Notes: generated by a model from the sequence alone, not told the origin. A DNA stretch of 64,000 bases from Halicephalobus mephisto (GCA_009193035.1 SWDT01000248.1:203352-267351), one strand, 5' to 3'. Positions 1 to 10,753 are shown, counted from the first letter of the stretch. Program-made: numbers and translations.

Positions 1-371
1 TTTAATTTCTATAATAGTAATGTAATTTTTTTGTAAATAAATTTAATTTTGCTTTTATAATGAAAAATTTATTGAATGAATTTAATTTTTACTTTCATAA
101 TAATAATATAAATTTCTTTTCAAAACACATTTATTTTTCATTTCTATAATAATAATATAAATTTTCTGAGTAAATTTAATTTTTACTTTCATAATTATAA
201 TGAAAAATTCTTTTCAAAACAAATTTACTTTTTATTTTTATAGTAATAATATAAATTTTTCGAGTAAATTTACTTCTATAATAGTAATGTAAATTTTTTG
301 AGCAAATTTATTTTTATAATAATGTAAATTTTTTGGTTAATTTTATTTTTATAATAATGTAAATTTTTCAG
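1..371 (+). repeat. AT-rich intron with degenerate tandem repeats
   Basis: This stretch precedes a splice acceptor (AG at 370-371), so it is most simply the 3' part of an intron of the nuclear receptor gene. It consists of imperfect copies of a roughly 60-bp unit built from runs of T/A, 'TTTCATAAT' and 'AATATAAATTT'. No coding exon is visible. Confidence 0.6.
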
Positions 372-697
372 ATGCAGATGACTTAAATCCTCAAATACGA
401 TCTCAGATTTCCGAAGGTAGGTCTGCGATAACTAATGCTCTCTATCGATATATGGTCAAAAAACGTGGAAATGATGAAGCTGCTGATAGATTTGGAAAAT
501 TACTTCTTTTGGGTACTGTAATTGCGACAATGGCAGTAGAAATGAAAGAAGCAGTTGTAGTTGCAGATTTTTTTGAACAAATAACTTTTTCACCATTTGC
601 GAAACAACTGTTATTTGGAATCAATGATGAAATGACGATAAAAGAATCATCTTCGCCTGTGGATCAATTTGGTCCAAGATTGAATTATAAATTATGA
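372..697 (+). CDS. Nuclear hormone receptor, last exon (C-terminal ligand-binding domain), partial
   Basis: This is the terminal exon of a nuclear receptor; the rest lies left of the window. The acceptor AG is at 370-371 and the exon opens with two bases completing a split codon, giving ADDLNPQIRSQI... to a TGA stop at 695-697. The helix-10/11 signature is clear: R...I...L..Y followed by 'ADRFGKLLLLGTVIATMA' and a helix-12-like 'FFEQITFSPFAKQLLFG'. In this family the segment forms the dimerisation and ligand-binding core (helices 9-12). About 30 residues follow helix 12, ending in NYKL. Nematodes carry very large NHR families and the DNA-binding domain is absent here, so the subfamily cannot be assigned. 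Confidence 0.8.
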
Positions 698-1402
698 CGT
701 CATTATTGAAGAAATAATTACTCTACCTCAAATGGTCAATTTATAGTGTATTTTGTAGCCATCTATTTTCGGGTTGAAATTTATTCAGATTTTTATCAAT
801 ATTGAGGTTTATTAAGAAATCGACATCAATTTTTTAATAATTGACCATCTTGCTAGAATACTGCAAGATGAAAATTTTACTTTGATTTCAAAGTTGTAAA
901 TTTGAATACAGTAATATTGACTGATCTGCATAAATGTTGCGAGCAACTTGCAGATTTTATTTCGATTTTTACTTTGAAGTCCATTTTGGTTTTAATTTTT
1001 GAGATCGATTTTGACTTTGAAGTTAATTTTGATTTTAAAATTGATTTTAATTTTAAAATTGATTTTGACTTTGAAGTTAATTTTGTTTTTAAAATTGATT
1101 TTAATTTTGAGATTAATTTTAATTTTAAAACCGATTTTGACTTTGAAGTTAATTTTGATTTTAAAATTGATTTTAAAGTGGATTTTACTTTTATATCGAT
1201 GTTTTTTGACTTTGATGTCGATCTCTATATAAACCTTACTGGAGATCAAATATTGTGATGTAAAAATAATCTCGATTTTGTTTGTGATGAATTTGAAGAT
1301 TGTTATAGAAAGTAAAGAGTTGTAGATGAATTTATTTTGTTTTTATTAGTGAAAAAATTGCATGTTGAAAATTAAAAAATATTTTTTTAAATTTAAAAAT
1401 TT
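698..1402. other. Intergenic spacer between convergent genes, with a GATTTT-type repeat block
   Basis: The stretch lies between the 3' ends of the nuclear receptor (+) and the SET gene (-). At about 985-1230 it holds a degenerate tandem array of 6/12-mers such as GATTTTGACTTTGAAGTT and AATTTTGATTTTAAA. Because the repeat unit is 6 nt and lacks stops, both strands appear open there; the predicted low-complexity peptides look artefactual. No gene is seen. Confidence 0.7.
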
Positions 1403-3398
1403 TCAATCATCAGAATCCAAATCGATGATCGGGGGCTGGATGTCTTTCGTAAAATCCCAATTTTTACGAATAAATTTTTCGGAATTTTTTATATTTTTAA
1501 AAATTTCATTTTTATTTTGTTTTTTTCGATCGTAGTCTTCCGGGGGAACGTAGCAGACGGGAGAGTAACACTTGCAGGACACTTTGAAGTAGTAAAAGTA
1601 ATTACTACCGTAATCAACAGTAAGTTCTTCTCCTGGGAGGATATTCCTGAGGGCGATTAGGATAATCCTAGGAAGAGGACAAAGATTTCCCTTGGGTATC
1701 GCGTTGTAGACCCTTATCCCGGCCATGTTCGGAAAACACGAATGATTCAAAAATCTGGCTATGTTTCCGAACTCGTGAGAATCGATAATAATGGATTGTC
1801 TGTCCTTGTTCTAAAATAATTATTGTAAAAATTAAAAACATAAAACTGTCTCGAAGGGAATTCCTAAAAATTACAGTAATCTACTTGAGAATTTTGATTT
1901 TTCGTATTTCGCAATCACTCATACCGTAGTCAAAAAACAAATTTTTCTACAAAATGGTCCCGACGTGAGTTTTTAGATCTTCTTAGAAACTACAGTAACC
2001 TACTTGGGAGTTTTAATTTTTGTGAGTATTCATACTGTAATCAAGAAAGAATTTTTCCAATGAAATGGTCCCGACGCGAATTTTTAAAACTTTTTAGAAA
2101 CTAGGAGCGATTGCCTGAAAATCAGGGACGTGGGATACTGTAGGATATAAGTGAAGTTTTTTGTTGTGGTATGTTGAAACTTATTATGTGGATATTGGGA
2201 CAAAAACTAGACTAGAAAGGACCTGAAATGATTGCCTGAAAATCAGGGACGTGGGATACTGTAGGACGTGAACAAGATTCTCGATTGTATTGTGCAGGGG
2301 GAAATACGTAAATTATATCCTTGTCTTATTGTTATAATAATGATTATTGTGCTATTTTTGTTTTCTATCCTAACACATCCTAAAAATCATAACTATTTTT
2401 ATAATTATTCTCAATTATTTTTTTAAAGTAAATTTGGAAAATTCTTACATATCTGAAAACGGTGTACTGGTAGATGCTTTGTGAATTTTGCTCTGCAGAA
2501 TGCCGAACTTCCCCGATGTACTCGCAGACGGGCATCCCGAGCGCTATAGGTTGATCCGCGACCAATCCGAATCCCCTCTCACCAGTGTGCTTGAGAATCA
2601 GCCGTTTCGCGACGCATCCGTTGAGGATCCTTCTTTTGCACTTCGCTCGACAGCCACAATGCTGACCACATTCGACGTATTTATCAGTATACATATGATA
2701 CATCTTAGGCATAGCAATTAATCTTTCCTAAACCACCATATATCACTTTTAAAAGTACTTTTTATATATCAATTTTAAAAATAACAATATATCGCTTTTA
2801 AAAGTAATTTTTATATATCAATTTTTAAAGTTTTTATATATCAATTTTTTAGATTTTTATATATCGAATTCCCTAAATTATTGTTGTATGTCAATTTTTA
2901 AAGTTTTTATATAACTTTTTCCTAAATTATCACTATATATCACTTTTATATTAATTTTTAAAGTTTTTATATCACTTTTTCTAAATTATTAAATGTAATT
3001 TTTGAAAATTTTACATCTTACTTTTTAAAATTATTGTATTTTTTAAAATTATTATAACAATTTTTTTAGGTTTTACATATCAAAGAAAGTTAAACAAGTA
3101 CCTGAGGATTGAAAACAACACTGGACTGGATTTCACATGGACATGTTTCGGGTTCACATACATCGTTACATTGACATCCTTTTTTTTCCTGATGATGTCC
3201 GACTAACGACAAGACTTTGGCTGTGAATTTATTTTTCATCATGTAACAGAAATTTCTGGAAATTGTGATTTTTTAAACTTTAAAAACTTACTTAGGAATA
3301 TCGCCATTGACGTCATTAACGACAGGAATTGGGGCGTTTTCTGCTCCTTTACTGATGTCTTCTATGATGATCTTGTGGTTCTTTACGGTAGAATCCAT
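1403..3398 (-). CDS. Pre-SET/SET/post-SET histone lysine methyltransferase (H3K9 type)
   Basis: Four exons on the minus strand: 3292-3398, 3102-3255, 2449-2727 and 1403-1810. All joins are phase-consistent and give about 315 aa. Exon 1 begins MDSTVKNHK. Pre-SET cysteines are visible as GCQCNDVCEPETCPC and CGQHCGCRAKC. The SET core follows, with ERGFGLVADQPI, EYIGEV, the cofactor motif FLNHSCFPN and the active-site stretch GEELTVDYG. It ends with the post-SET CKCYSPVC. This order is that of SUV39/G9a/SETMAR-type H3K9 methyltransferases. The short length with little N-terminal extension resembles small nematode enzymes such as SET-23. It should be a nuclear chromatin-modifying enzyme. No chromodomain or ankyrin repeats are seen. 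Orthology to a named set gene is inference. Confidence 0.85.
1811..2448 (-). repeat. SET-gene intron 3 with two repeat families
   Basis: This intron holds about two imperfect copies (about 1855-2100) of a unit with 'TTAGAAACTACAGTAACC' and 'AAATGGTCCCGACGCGAA'. Two copies (about 2105-2330) of another unit follow, with 'GCCTGAAAATCAGGGACG' and 'TGGGATACTGTAGGA'. Both families recur elsewhere in the window (32.0-32.6 kb and 29.7-30.1 kb). Confidence 0.7.
2728..3101 (-). repeat. SET-gene intron 2, TATATATCAATTTTTAAAG tandem repeats
   Basis: About 300 bp of degenerate units of the form 'TTTTTATATATCAATTTT' lie between two coding exons. The acceptor and donor of the flanking exons are in phase. 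No other content is visible. Confidence 0.6.
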
Positions 3399-3841
3399 GT
3401 TGTTAAGAAATTTGATTTTTTAGGATTCTAAAAATTTCCGCATTTAATCAATTTTCGCGTTTTTATTAATATTTTTACGTCAATCATGTTATTATCTACT
3501 GTAGAAGCTATATTTGCATATATTGATATATGAAATTACAAAATCAAGCTTTCAAAAATTAAATTTTAAAAATTCTCAAATTTACTCAATTTTCGCGTTT
3601 TTTGTTGATGTTTTTTATATTAATCTTGCAGTTATTTATGATAGGAATAATATTTATAAAAAATAATGAAATTGGAATTTTCCGAAAATAAAATTTTTAA
3701 TTTTAAAAATCCTCAAATTTGGAAAATCAACACTCGCGCGGATTTTTTCTTTTCGAGACCAGAAGTCATTGGAGTAAGTACCACGTGCTCTTGTTGTTAC
3801 TTTTTTGTTTATTTCGGTTCTTTGAAAATTTCGTTGATATT

Positions 3842-5128
3842 ATGCGGATTGGGACAGGAGATGAGGAATTTGTTACCGGAAATGGCAACGGTAATAAAAT
3901 GAATGTACGAATCGATATATTGGAAAATTTATTAAAAGCGGCCGGAGACGGAAGTTCGGCGAAAGTGAATTCGTTACGTCAAGCGATTCGTCGGAACAAG
4001 GCCGATGTTGCTGATGACACTTATAAGTCTTTAGATTTATTAAGAATGGTGAGAATTTATTGGAATTCATATATGAAGAAATTTTTTAAGGTGTTCCAAC
4101 CTGAGATGACGGCGGAAATAAAGCAAATTATCGATCGCCATATTCGGACCACGTTTTCCCCTGCTTTTGAGAATCTTCGGAGAAACGGTCATGTGAGGAT
4201 TTATTGAAAGATTAAAGTGAATTTGTAATTTTAGGAAGTTGGACAAAAAGAAATCAATGATCTTTGTGTAGGAATCCTCGACGGTGTCCGCGACTCTTAT
4301 TTGCCGCCGAAAGACACCCCCAAGTGTATCCCGGCGGAGAACTTGCTGAAACAAACCCCATATAACGAGAAAACCCAGCAACCAGAGACCAGGAAGACCT
4401 ACGACAGCGACGACAACGAATCCGACTGCAGCGTCGTGAGCCACAACTCGGCCTTCGGGAGCAACGTTTATGTCGGTGAGTACTGTGGTGATTGGGTTTT
4501 AATGTGTCGGTAATCCTAGGTCCTTATGGTTCTGAACTTCGACCAAAGAAACGAGGACGACCGAGGAAGGTGGACGTCGACACCGGCCGGTCCGGGACCC
4601 CCATAATGAACGGATCCGAGCCCATCACCTACCAAGAAGCGATGAAATGGTGTCCTGACCGGCTGACCCCGACTACCCGGTTTATTCTCGGCTCTAAAGT
4701 CAACAAACTCCTAGGGATGGGACACAGAGGCCACATTTTCGTCAAGTACCCCAGGATATACCGTTACGTGGGGGACGACGAAGACAAAGCCTGGCTTTTC
4801 GATCGGAATATATCCACAAGAATGAGTGGCAAAGTTTTCTTTATGGTTCTTAATGACGTCATTGAACTCGCTCAACGTGAAAATGCCCCGTGGGTTTTTT
4901 ACAGTAAGATTTGTAACTTTTTCAAATTTCAGACCTCATATCCAGGGCGATCTAGCTAGACATGCATTTCAAGTCCATGAAAAAATCATCGCGAAAATGA
5001 AGATCTCAATGCGACCGCTTTTCGAGCAACTCCAGAACAGAATTACTCCTTTTAAGTCGACGGAACAGCAACAGCCATGTATCCAGCCCCCGGCATTCGG
5101 ACAGTTCAATTCTTTCCTGATGAATTAA
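3842..5128 (+). CDS. DNTTIP1: DNTTIP1 (TdIF1)-like subunit of the MiDAC histone deacetylase complex
   Basis: Five exons: 3842-4048, 4091-4192, 4235-4475, 4520-4889 and 4933-5128, separated by introns of only 42-44 nt. The N-terminal part (KVNSLRQAIRRNK..., EIKQIIDRHIRTTFSPAF) matches the DNTTIP1 dimerisation region. An AT-hook-like basic motif, KKRGRPRKVD, follows. The C-terminal DNA-binding region reads LTPTTRFILGSKVNKLLGMG, then YPRIYRYVGDDEDKAWLFD. In animals DNTTIP1 scaffolds HDAC1/2 with an ELM2-SANT partner. The start is uncertain: an in-frame ATG also exists at 3719, and 3899 is another option. The first intron (4049-4090) has a TTTTTTAAG acceptor and is a multiple of three, so it could be retained. 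The last intron must use a GTGGGT donor at 4890; the better-looking GTAAGA at 4904 would leave a 29-nt intron and a stop. Confidence 0.85.
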
Positions 5129-5240
5129 ATCATAATAATCCTTCGATCTATCCCAATAACTTCGTGCATGAAACGTTGCAGATTTTTATTTTCTAAGAAA
5201 AAATTTTGGATTTTTAAAATGTTATATTTTCGGTCTGATT

Positions 5241-5679
5241 ATGTGTAGAGTACAAACGGAATTGGAAAGCTTTGTTGAAAAGAACGATTTAGACAATTTA
5301 AATCTTATCCATTGTTCACCTGAGATTGCTTGAGGCAAAATTGATATCCGGGACCGATTTTACCAATTTAAAAAAAAATTTGAAATTTAAAAAATTTTTA
5401 TTTTTATTTTTTAAGTCAACGTTATCGACTTTTGAAAAAGTTGAAGATAATAGCTTTAGAAAAGCCGCACTTGTATTTGACAGAAATGATCTTCCGGTAG
5501 AGAAGTAGTTATTTTAGAATAATTTTCGACATTTGAGTAAGTTGGAGATTTGTTTGAAAGAAGCAGGAAACGTAACAAAAAAACCCACATTGGAATGTCC
5601 TCCTTCGGCCTGGGTCAAGGAAGACAGTTTATATTCAAAAAAAAAATATAAAAAATTTGGATTGTATAATATTAAATAA
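5241..5679 (+). other. Unresolved coding-like exons upstream of the SLC6 gene
   Basis: Three short open stretches look more like coding sequence than their surroundings. The first runs from an ATG at 5241 (MCRVQTELESFVEKNDLDN...) to a TGA near 5332. The second is 5416-5472 (STLSTFEKVEDNSFRKAAL). The third is 5518-5679 (NNFRHLSKLEICLKEAGN... KYKKFGLYNIK, stop). The second and third join in phase across a 45-nt GT-AG intron. No canonical donor connects the first. The stop falls 3 bases before the SLC6 ATG. It could be a small downstream gene of an operon with DNTTIP1, a decayed gene, or 5'UTR exons. The product is not recognised. Confidence 0.3.
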
Positions 5680-5682
5680 AAA

Positions 5683-8600
5683 ATGGTTCAACCTACTTTG
5701 AAAAAAAATTCTGAAAGTGATTGTGATAATTTTGATTTTTATCAAGAAGTTCAAAAAAATATTGTTGTTGCTTCTGTAAGTGTCCCGAACGCGTCTAATA
5801 TCGCCGCAACGACGGGAAACACCAATTCTGCAACCACGCCGAGCTCAACGGCTTCTATTCAAGGTAATTTTTAAATTTATTTAAAATTTAAAAACTTATA
5901 ATGATAAAATTTTAAAATTTTTTAATAATTAAAAACTTATAATCATAAAATTTTGAATTTATTTAATAATTAAAAACTTATAATCATAAAATTTTTAAAT
6001 TTAAAAGTATTTCGAAATTGTGAAGGATTCTGTAGTTTTAAAATGTTTGAGGACTTTTTAGAATCCAACAAGGAAATTCTGAATTTTTCTAGAATTCTGT
6101 ATTTTCAGAAGTCTTCTAGAATTTTGGTTTCAAAAATTTTTGGAACTTTTTAAAATTCTATATAAAGCTCCAGAATCCAACAGAGGATTCTGAAATCTTC
6201 TAGAATTTCAATCTCTGAAATTTTCCAGAATCTTGGAAATTTTTGAAATTTTCTAGAATCTTTTAGAAGCTTACAGAATTCAATAAAAAAATTCTGCAAT
6301 TTTTTAGAATTTTAGTTTCAAAAATTTTCTAAAATTCCATGATTTCGTGTTGTAAAATTTTCAAAGATTTTCAAAATTATTCTAAAATTTCACAGAAAGT
6401 TCCAAAATTCAATAAAAAGTTCTCAAATTTTCTAGAATCTTCAAAAATTCAATGAAATTTTCAAAATTGTTTTAAAATTTAAAAAATTTTCGAAATTTAA
6501 AAACTAAATTTTTTTGGATTTTTTGAATTTCTCAGAATCCGGAGAATAACTGCCCCAGGGGATCCACCGTGGTTCAGTTATGTTTATTTAATGAAAAATT
6601 TGGAAATTTTTATTAAAAAAATAAAATTGAATTTCAGATTATGAACTGGAAGAAAGAGCAATCCTCAGCAACCAGAGAAATCACGAATACAACACGATTA
6701 ATCATCATCCACATCACCAACGTGCTTCGATAATGCTCCACGGGACGGGGACCGTGATTGTCGGGGGAGATCCTGGGGACAGGGAGACTTGGAGCGGGAA
6801 AGTGGATTTTCTACTTTCTGTTATCGGATTCGCTGTGGATTTGGCCAACGTCTGGAGATTTCCTTATCTCTGTTTCAAAAACGGAGGAGGTAAGTAAACT
6901 AACCATACTGTATGAAAATATCTAAAGAGGTCAACAGCAAAATCACAATCGACCTGAAAGTCATAGTCAACATCAAAATCAAAGTTGAGGTTGATTTCAA
7001 AATCATAATGAACATCCAAATCGGAATCACAACCAGCATCAAAACCAAAGTTGACCTCGAAATTATGGTCGATGTCGACTTCAATACCAAAGTCGATCTC
7101 AAAGTCATAGTCGATATTGAAGTTAAAATCAAACTCAACATTTAAATCATAATTGAAGTTAACTTCAAAATCATAATTGAGGTCGATCTCAATATCATAG
7201 TCGAGGTCAATTTCAAAATCATAATTGAGGTCGATTTCAAAATCATAGTCGAGATCAACTTCAAAATCTTAATCAAGGTCAACCTCGAAATCATAATTGA
7301 GGTCGACTTCAAAATCATAGTCGAGATCAACTTCAAAATCATAATTGAGGTCGACTTCAAAATCTTAATCAAGGTCGAATTTAAAATCAAAATCAGTTTC
7401 AATTTCGACTGTGACTTTGTATTTTAATTTTAACTTTGACTTTGATGTTGACCTTCTTACAGACTTGAGTACTGTATTGATTTTTTTTCAGGAGTATTTC
7501 TCATCCCTTATACTTTGATGGTTATCCTGGCTGGAATTCCTTTGTTTTTCATGGAATTAGCATTGGGACAATATTACAGAAAAGGAGCAATATCCACCTG
7601 GGGGATGATTTGTCCATTATTCAAGGGAATCGGATATTGTGTGATTTTAATTGCCTTTTATACTGATTTTTTTTATAATGTCGTTATTGCTTATTCAGTT
7701 CATTTTATTTTCGCCTCATTGACACCTACACTGCCCTGGAGTTCGTGTTCCAACGACTACAACAGCGAAGCTTGTTATGAACCTACGTGGGATTCTGATT
7801 CTCTGCAATGTGCTGTTCCTGAATCCACGACGGTGAACGCTTCATTCAGACCTATATCCGCGGCAGAGGAGTACTTTTACAAACACTTCCTGGGAGTCCA
7901 CGGCGAGAGACGACCAGATGACCACGTCGTCAGAAGTCTGACTCAGCTCGGGGGTCTGAATTACGAAATGGTCGTTGCCTTAGGGGCTGTTTATGTAATT
8001 TGTTACTTTTCGCTTTGGAAAGGGATCAAGATGTCCGGAAAAGTCGTCTGGTTTACTGCTATATTTCCTTACGTGGTTTTGGGAATATTGTTTATCCGAG
8101 GAATAACCTTACCCGGATCCGAAAAAGGCATAGAGTACTACTTGAGACCAAATATCGAAATGCTCAAAGTCCCCAGTGTCTGGCAAGACGCCGCTACTCA
8201 GGTTTTTTTCTCCTTAGGACCTGGTTTCGGGGTACTTATGGCTTATTCAAGCTACAACCAATTCCACAACAACGTCTACTTCGACGCCTTGATGACCAGC
8301 GCCATCAACTGCATCACCAGTTTTCTTTCCGGTTTTGTCATTTTCGCTGTAAGTTTAAAAATATAAAAATTAAATTTAAAAAAAAATTAAATTGAAAAAA
8401 AAAATATTAAAATTTAAAATATAAAATTTTTTTAAAATAAAAAGCTAGAAAAATAGAAAATATTTAAAATTTAAAAATATTAAAATTAGAAATTTTTAAA
8501 AATGTAATTTTTCTGAAAATTTAAAATTTTAGATCCTTGGTTATATGTCTTGTAAAAGCGGAAAACCGATCAGCGAAGTCGCTCAGGAAGGTCCAGGATT

Positions 8601-10753
8601 GGTCTTCGTCGTGTACCCTGAGGCACTGGCGACCATGCCAGGGGCTTGGTTGTGGTCTGTGATTTTCTTCTTGATGCTTTTGACTCTCGGATTAGATAGC
8701 TCAGTAAGTTTTTTATTTTTTTTTACTTCTTTATTTTTTTTAAATTTAAATTTTTCTTAAATTTAAATTTTTTTTAAATCTTTAATTTTTTTTTACATCT
8801 TTATTTTTTTTAAATTTAAATTTAATTTTTTTTTTAATTTTAATTTTTTTCAGTTTGGCGGATCTGAAGCTATCATCACGGCCTTGTGTGACGAATTCCA
8901 ATGGATCAAGAAACATCGAGAACTTTTTATTGCTTTTCTTTTTTCCTTTTACATGATAATCGGACTTCTGATGTGTACCAAAGGTGGGATTCTGGTAATG
9001 GAATGGCTGATAGTATACGGTACAACTTGGGGATTATTAATCGTCGTTTTTTGCGAAACCATGGTTATTTCCTTTTGTTACGGTAAAAAAGTATTTTTTA
9101 AAATTGTTATTAAGTCGTAAATTATAGGAATTGACCGTTTTGTCGGCGACATTGACGACATGCTGGGCTTCAAGCCTGGATATTACTGGAGGGTCTGCTG
9201 GAAAGTCGCTGGTCCCATTTTCCTACTGGTAAGTTTTAATTAACTGTTATTGAAAATCAAAAATGAACATTTTACAAAAGTTTTTAAAGAGAAAGTCAAG
9301 ATTTCCAAGGAAATTTAAGAATTTAAGTAAAAAGAAAAAAGAGAAAGAAGAAGTGTGAGAAAAAAAGAAACAGAAAAAGAAAGAAAAAAGAGAGAAAGTA
9401 GAGAGTAAGAAAAGAGAGAGTGAGAAATAAAGGAGAAAAGGGAGAGAAACAAAGAAAAGAAAGAAAATAGAGAGTAAGTAGAGAGTAAGAAAAGAGAGAA
9501 ACGAAGAAAGAGAAAAAGAAAGTGAGAGAGCGCATGAAGAAGCGAGTCGATTCCAATGATAAGTTACCAGATTTACCATTTTTTCCATCTTCGTAGCTTT
9601 CTCTCCCTTTGCGCGGGAATTCGAAAATTCCAAAAACGTCGCTTTTTTAAAATTACAACATATACATTATTTTAAAAATTTTCACGAAATTCCCCCGACA
9701 CGAATTTCGGGGACTTTCCAAAATCTACAGTAGGATGTAATTTCTTTCAAATTGTTCCAGAAGTTTTCACATCAATCCTAAAAAGTACAAAAATTTATAT
9801 TTTGCAATTCTGAAAATTTTGTACAAAATTTAAATATAAAAAACACACGATTACAGTAACCTTAGAAAAAATTAATTTTATAAAAATAATTGAAAAATAT
9901 TCAGGCAATGATCATGAGCAATTTCATCAACTACGTTCCTCTGACTTACCAAGATTACAATTATCCAACCGCAGCGAACATAATCGGGATCTTTTTTGCA
10001 CTTTCCGCGGTCTCGGCCATTCCTATCTACGCAGTCTACAGACTCTATCACGAAAAAGGAGATACCTTCATGGAAGTAAGTTCAAAAACTGTAAAATTAA
10101 AACTAAAATTAAAATTAAATTTAAAACTGAAAAATAAAATTAAATTTAAAACTAAAATTAAAATTAAATTTAAAACTGAAAGATAAAATTAAATTTAAAA
10201 TTAAAAAGTAAAATTACATTTAAATTTAGAACTAAAACTAAAACTTAAAAGTAAAATTAAATTTAAAACTGAAAGATAAAATTATAAATTTAAAATTAAA
10301 ACTGAAAAATAAAATTAAAATTAAAACTAAAAAATGAAATTATAAATTTAAAATTAAAACTGAAAAATAAAATAAAATTTAAATTTAAATTTAAAAATAA
10401 TTTTTCAAAATTTAAATTTAAAAATTCTTAAATAATTTAAATTTTTTAATGTAATTTTGAATTTTCCAAGTTGTTTAATTCTTCAATTTTTTATAATTTA
10501 AATTTTTAAGTTATTTAATTCTTTAATTCTTTAAATTTTTTAATGTAATTTTGAATTTTCCAAGTTGTTTAATTCTTTAATTTTTTAAAATTTAAATTTT
10601 CGATTTAATTTTGAAATTTTTAATTCAAATTCGTTTCAGAAACTGAAATCATCCCTGATCCCTGTCAAAGTAAGCAATCCCGGCCTGTTCAATCGTGGTC
10701 ATCTGAACAACAACAACAACAACTTTCATTCAACCACAGATATAATGTTATAG
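5683..10753 (+). CDS. mod-5: SLC6 sodium-dependent monoamine transporter, MOD-5/SERT-like
   Basis: Eight exons: 5683-5863, 6638-6889, 7492-8348, 8533-8703, 8854-9082, 9128-9228, 9905-10075 and 10640-10753. All joins are in phase and give about 691 aa with 12 predicted membrane segments. TM1 carries [15 protein letters not shown], including the Asp that binds the amine in monoamine transporters. TM2 is [17 protein letters not shown]. The large extracellular loop has the paired cysteines ([14 protein letters not shown]). TM6 is [18 protein letters not shown] and TM8 is [18 protein letters not shown]. Membrane location at synapses or neurosecretory cells is expected. Asp in TM1 separates it from GABA/glycine SLC6 members; SERT versus DAT is a judgement. 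Two otherwise conserved positions appear changed (see findings). The tail ends in an Asn run (six AAC codons). Confidence 0.88.
5864..6637 (+). repeat. SLC6 intron 1 with TTCTAGAA-rich degenerate repeats
   Basis: After a block of 'AATAATTAAAAACTTATAATCATAAAATTT' type repeats (described here in pieces, about 5880-6000), the intron holds imperfect TTC/GAA repeats. Exact TTCTAGAA palindromes are at 6087, 6114, 6198, 6251 and 6430. A GC-richer island lies at about 6536-6575. No exon is visible. Confidence 0.65.
6890..7491 (+). repeat. SLC6 intron 2 filled by an ATCATAGTCGAG-type tandem array
   Basis: About 6930-7440 consists of imperfect 24-27 bp units such as TCAAAATCATAGTCGAG and GGTCGACTTCAAAATCAT. 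The motif is the reverse-complement relative of the GACTTTGAAGTT array at 985-1230. The unit lacks stops in several frames, which generates spurious open frames on both strands. Confidence 0.7.
9229..9904 (+). repeat. SLC6 intron 6 with a purine-rich GA microsatellite and a GC-box repeat copy
   Basis: About 9330-9535 is almost pure A/G (GAGAGTAAGAAAAGAGAGA type). It runs into one copy of the dispersed repeat ending in TTTGCGCGGGAATTC (about 9540-9640). The strand asymmetry explains the Phe/Leu/Ser-only open frames on the minus strand. Confidence 0.65.
10076..10639 (+). repeat. SLC6 intron 7, low-complexity A/T
   Basis: The stretch is AATTAAATTTAAAACTGAAA-like low complexity changing to T-rich repeats with 'TTTGAATTTTCCAAGTTG'. 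Nothing else is visible. Confidence 0.6.

Noticed and set aside
902..1258. 118-aa plus-strand and 85-aa minus-strand frames
   Set aside because: Both come from the same GATTTT-type tandem array, low complexity on both strands, with no family resemblance.
6899..7402. Several Ile/Leu/Ser/Thr-only frames on both strands
   Set aside because: They are translations of the SLC6 intron-2 tandem array; the flanking coding exons splice across it in phase.
9247..9633. 128-aa minus-strand Phe/Leu/Ser frame
   Set aside because: It is caused by the polypurine tract on the plus strand; it looks like a membrane protein only because of composition.
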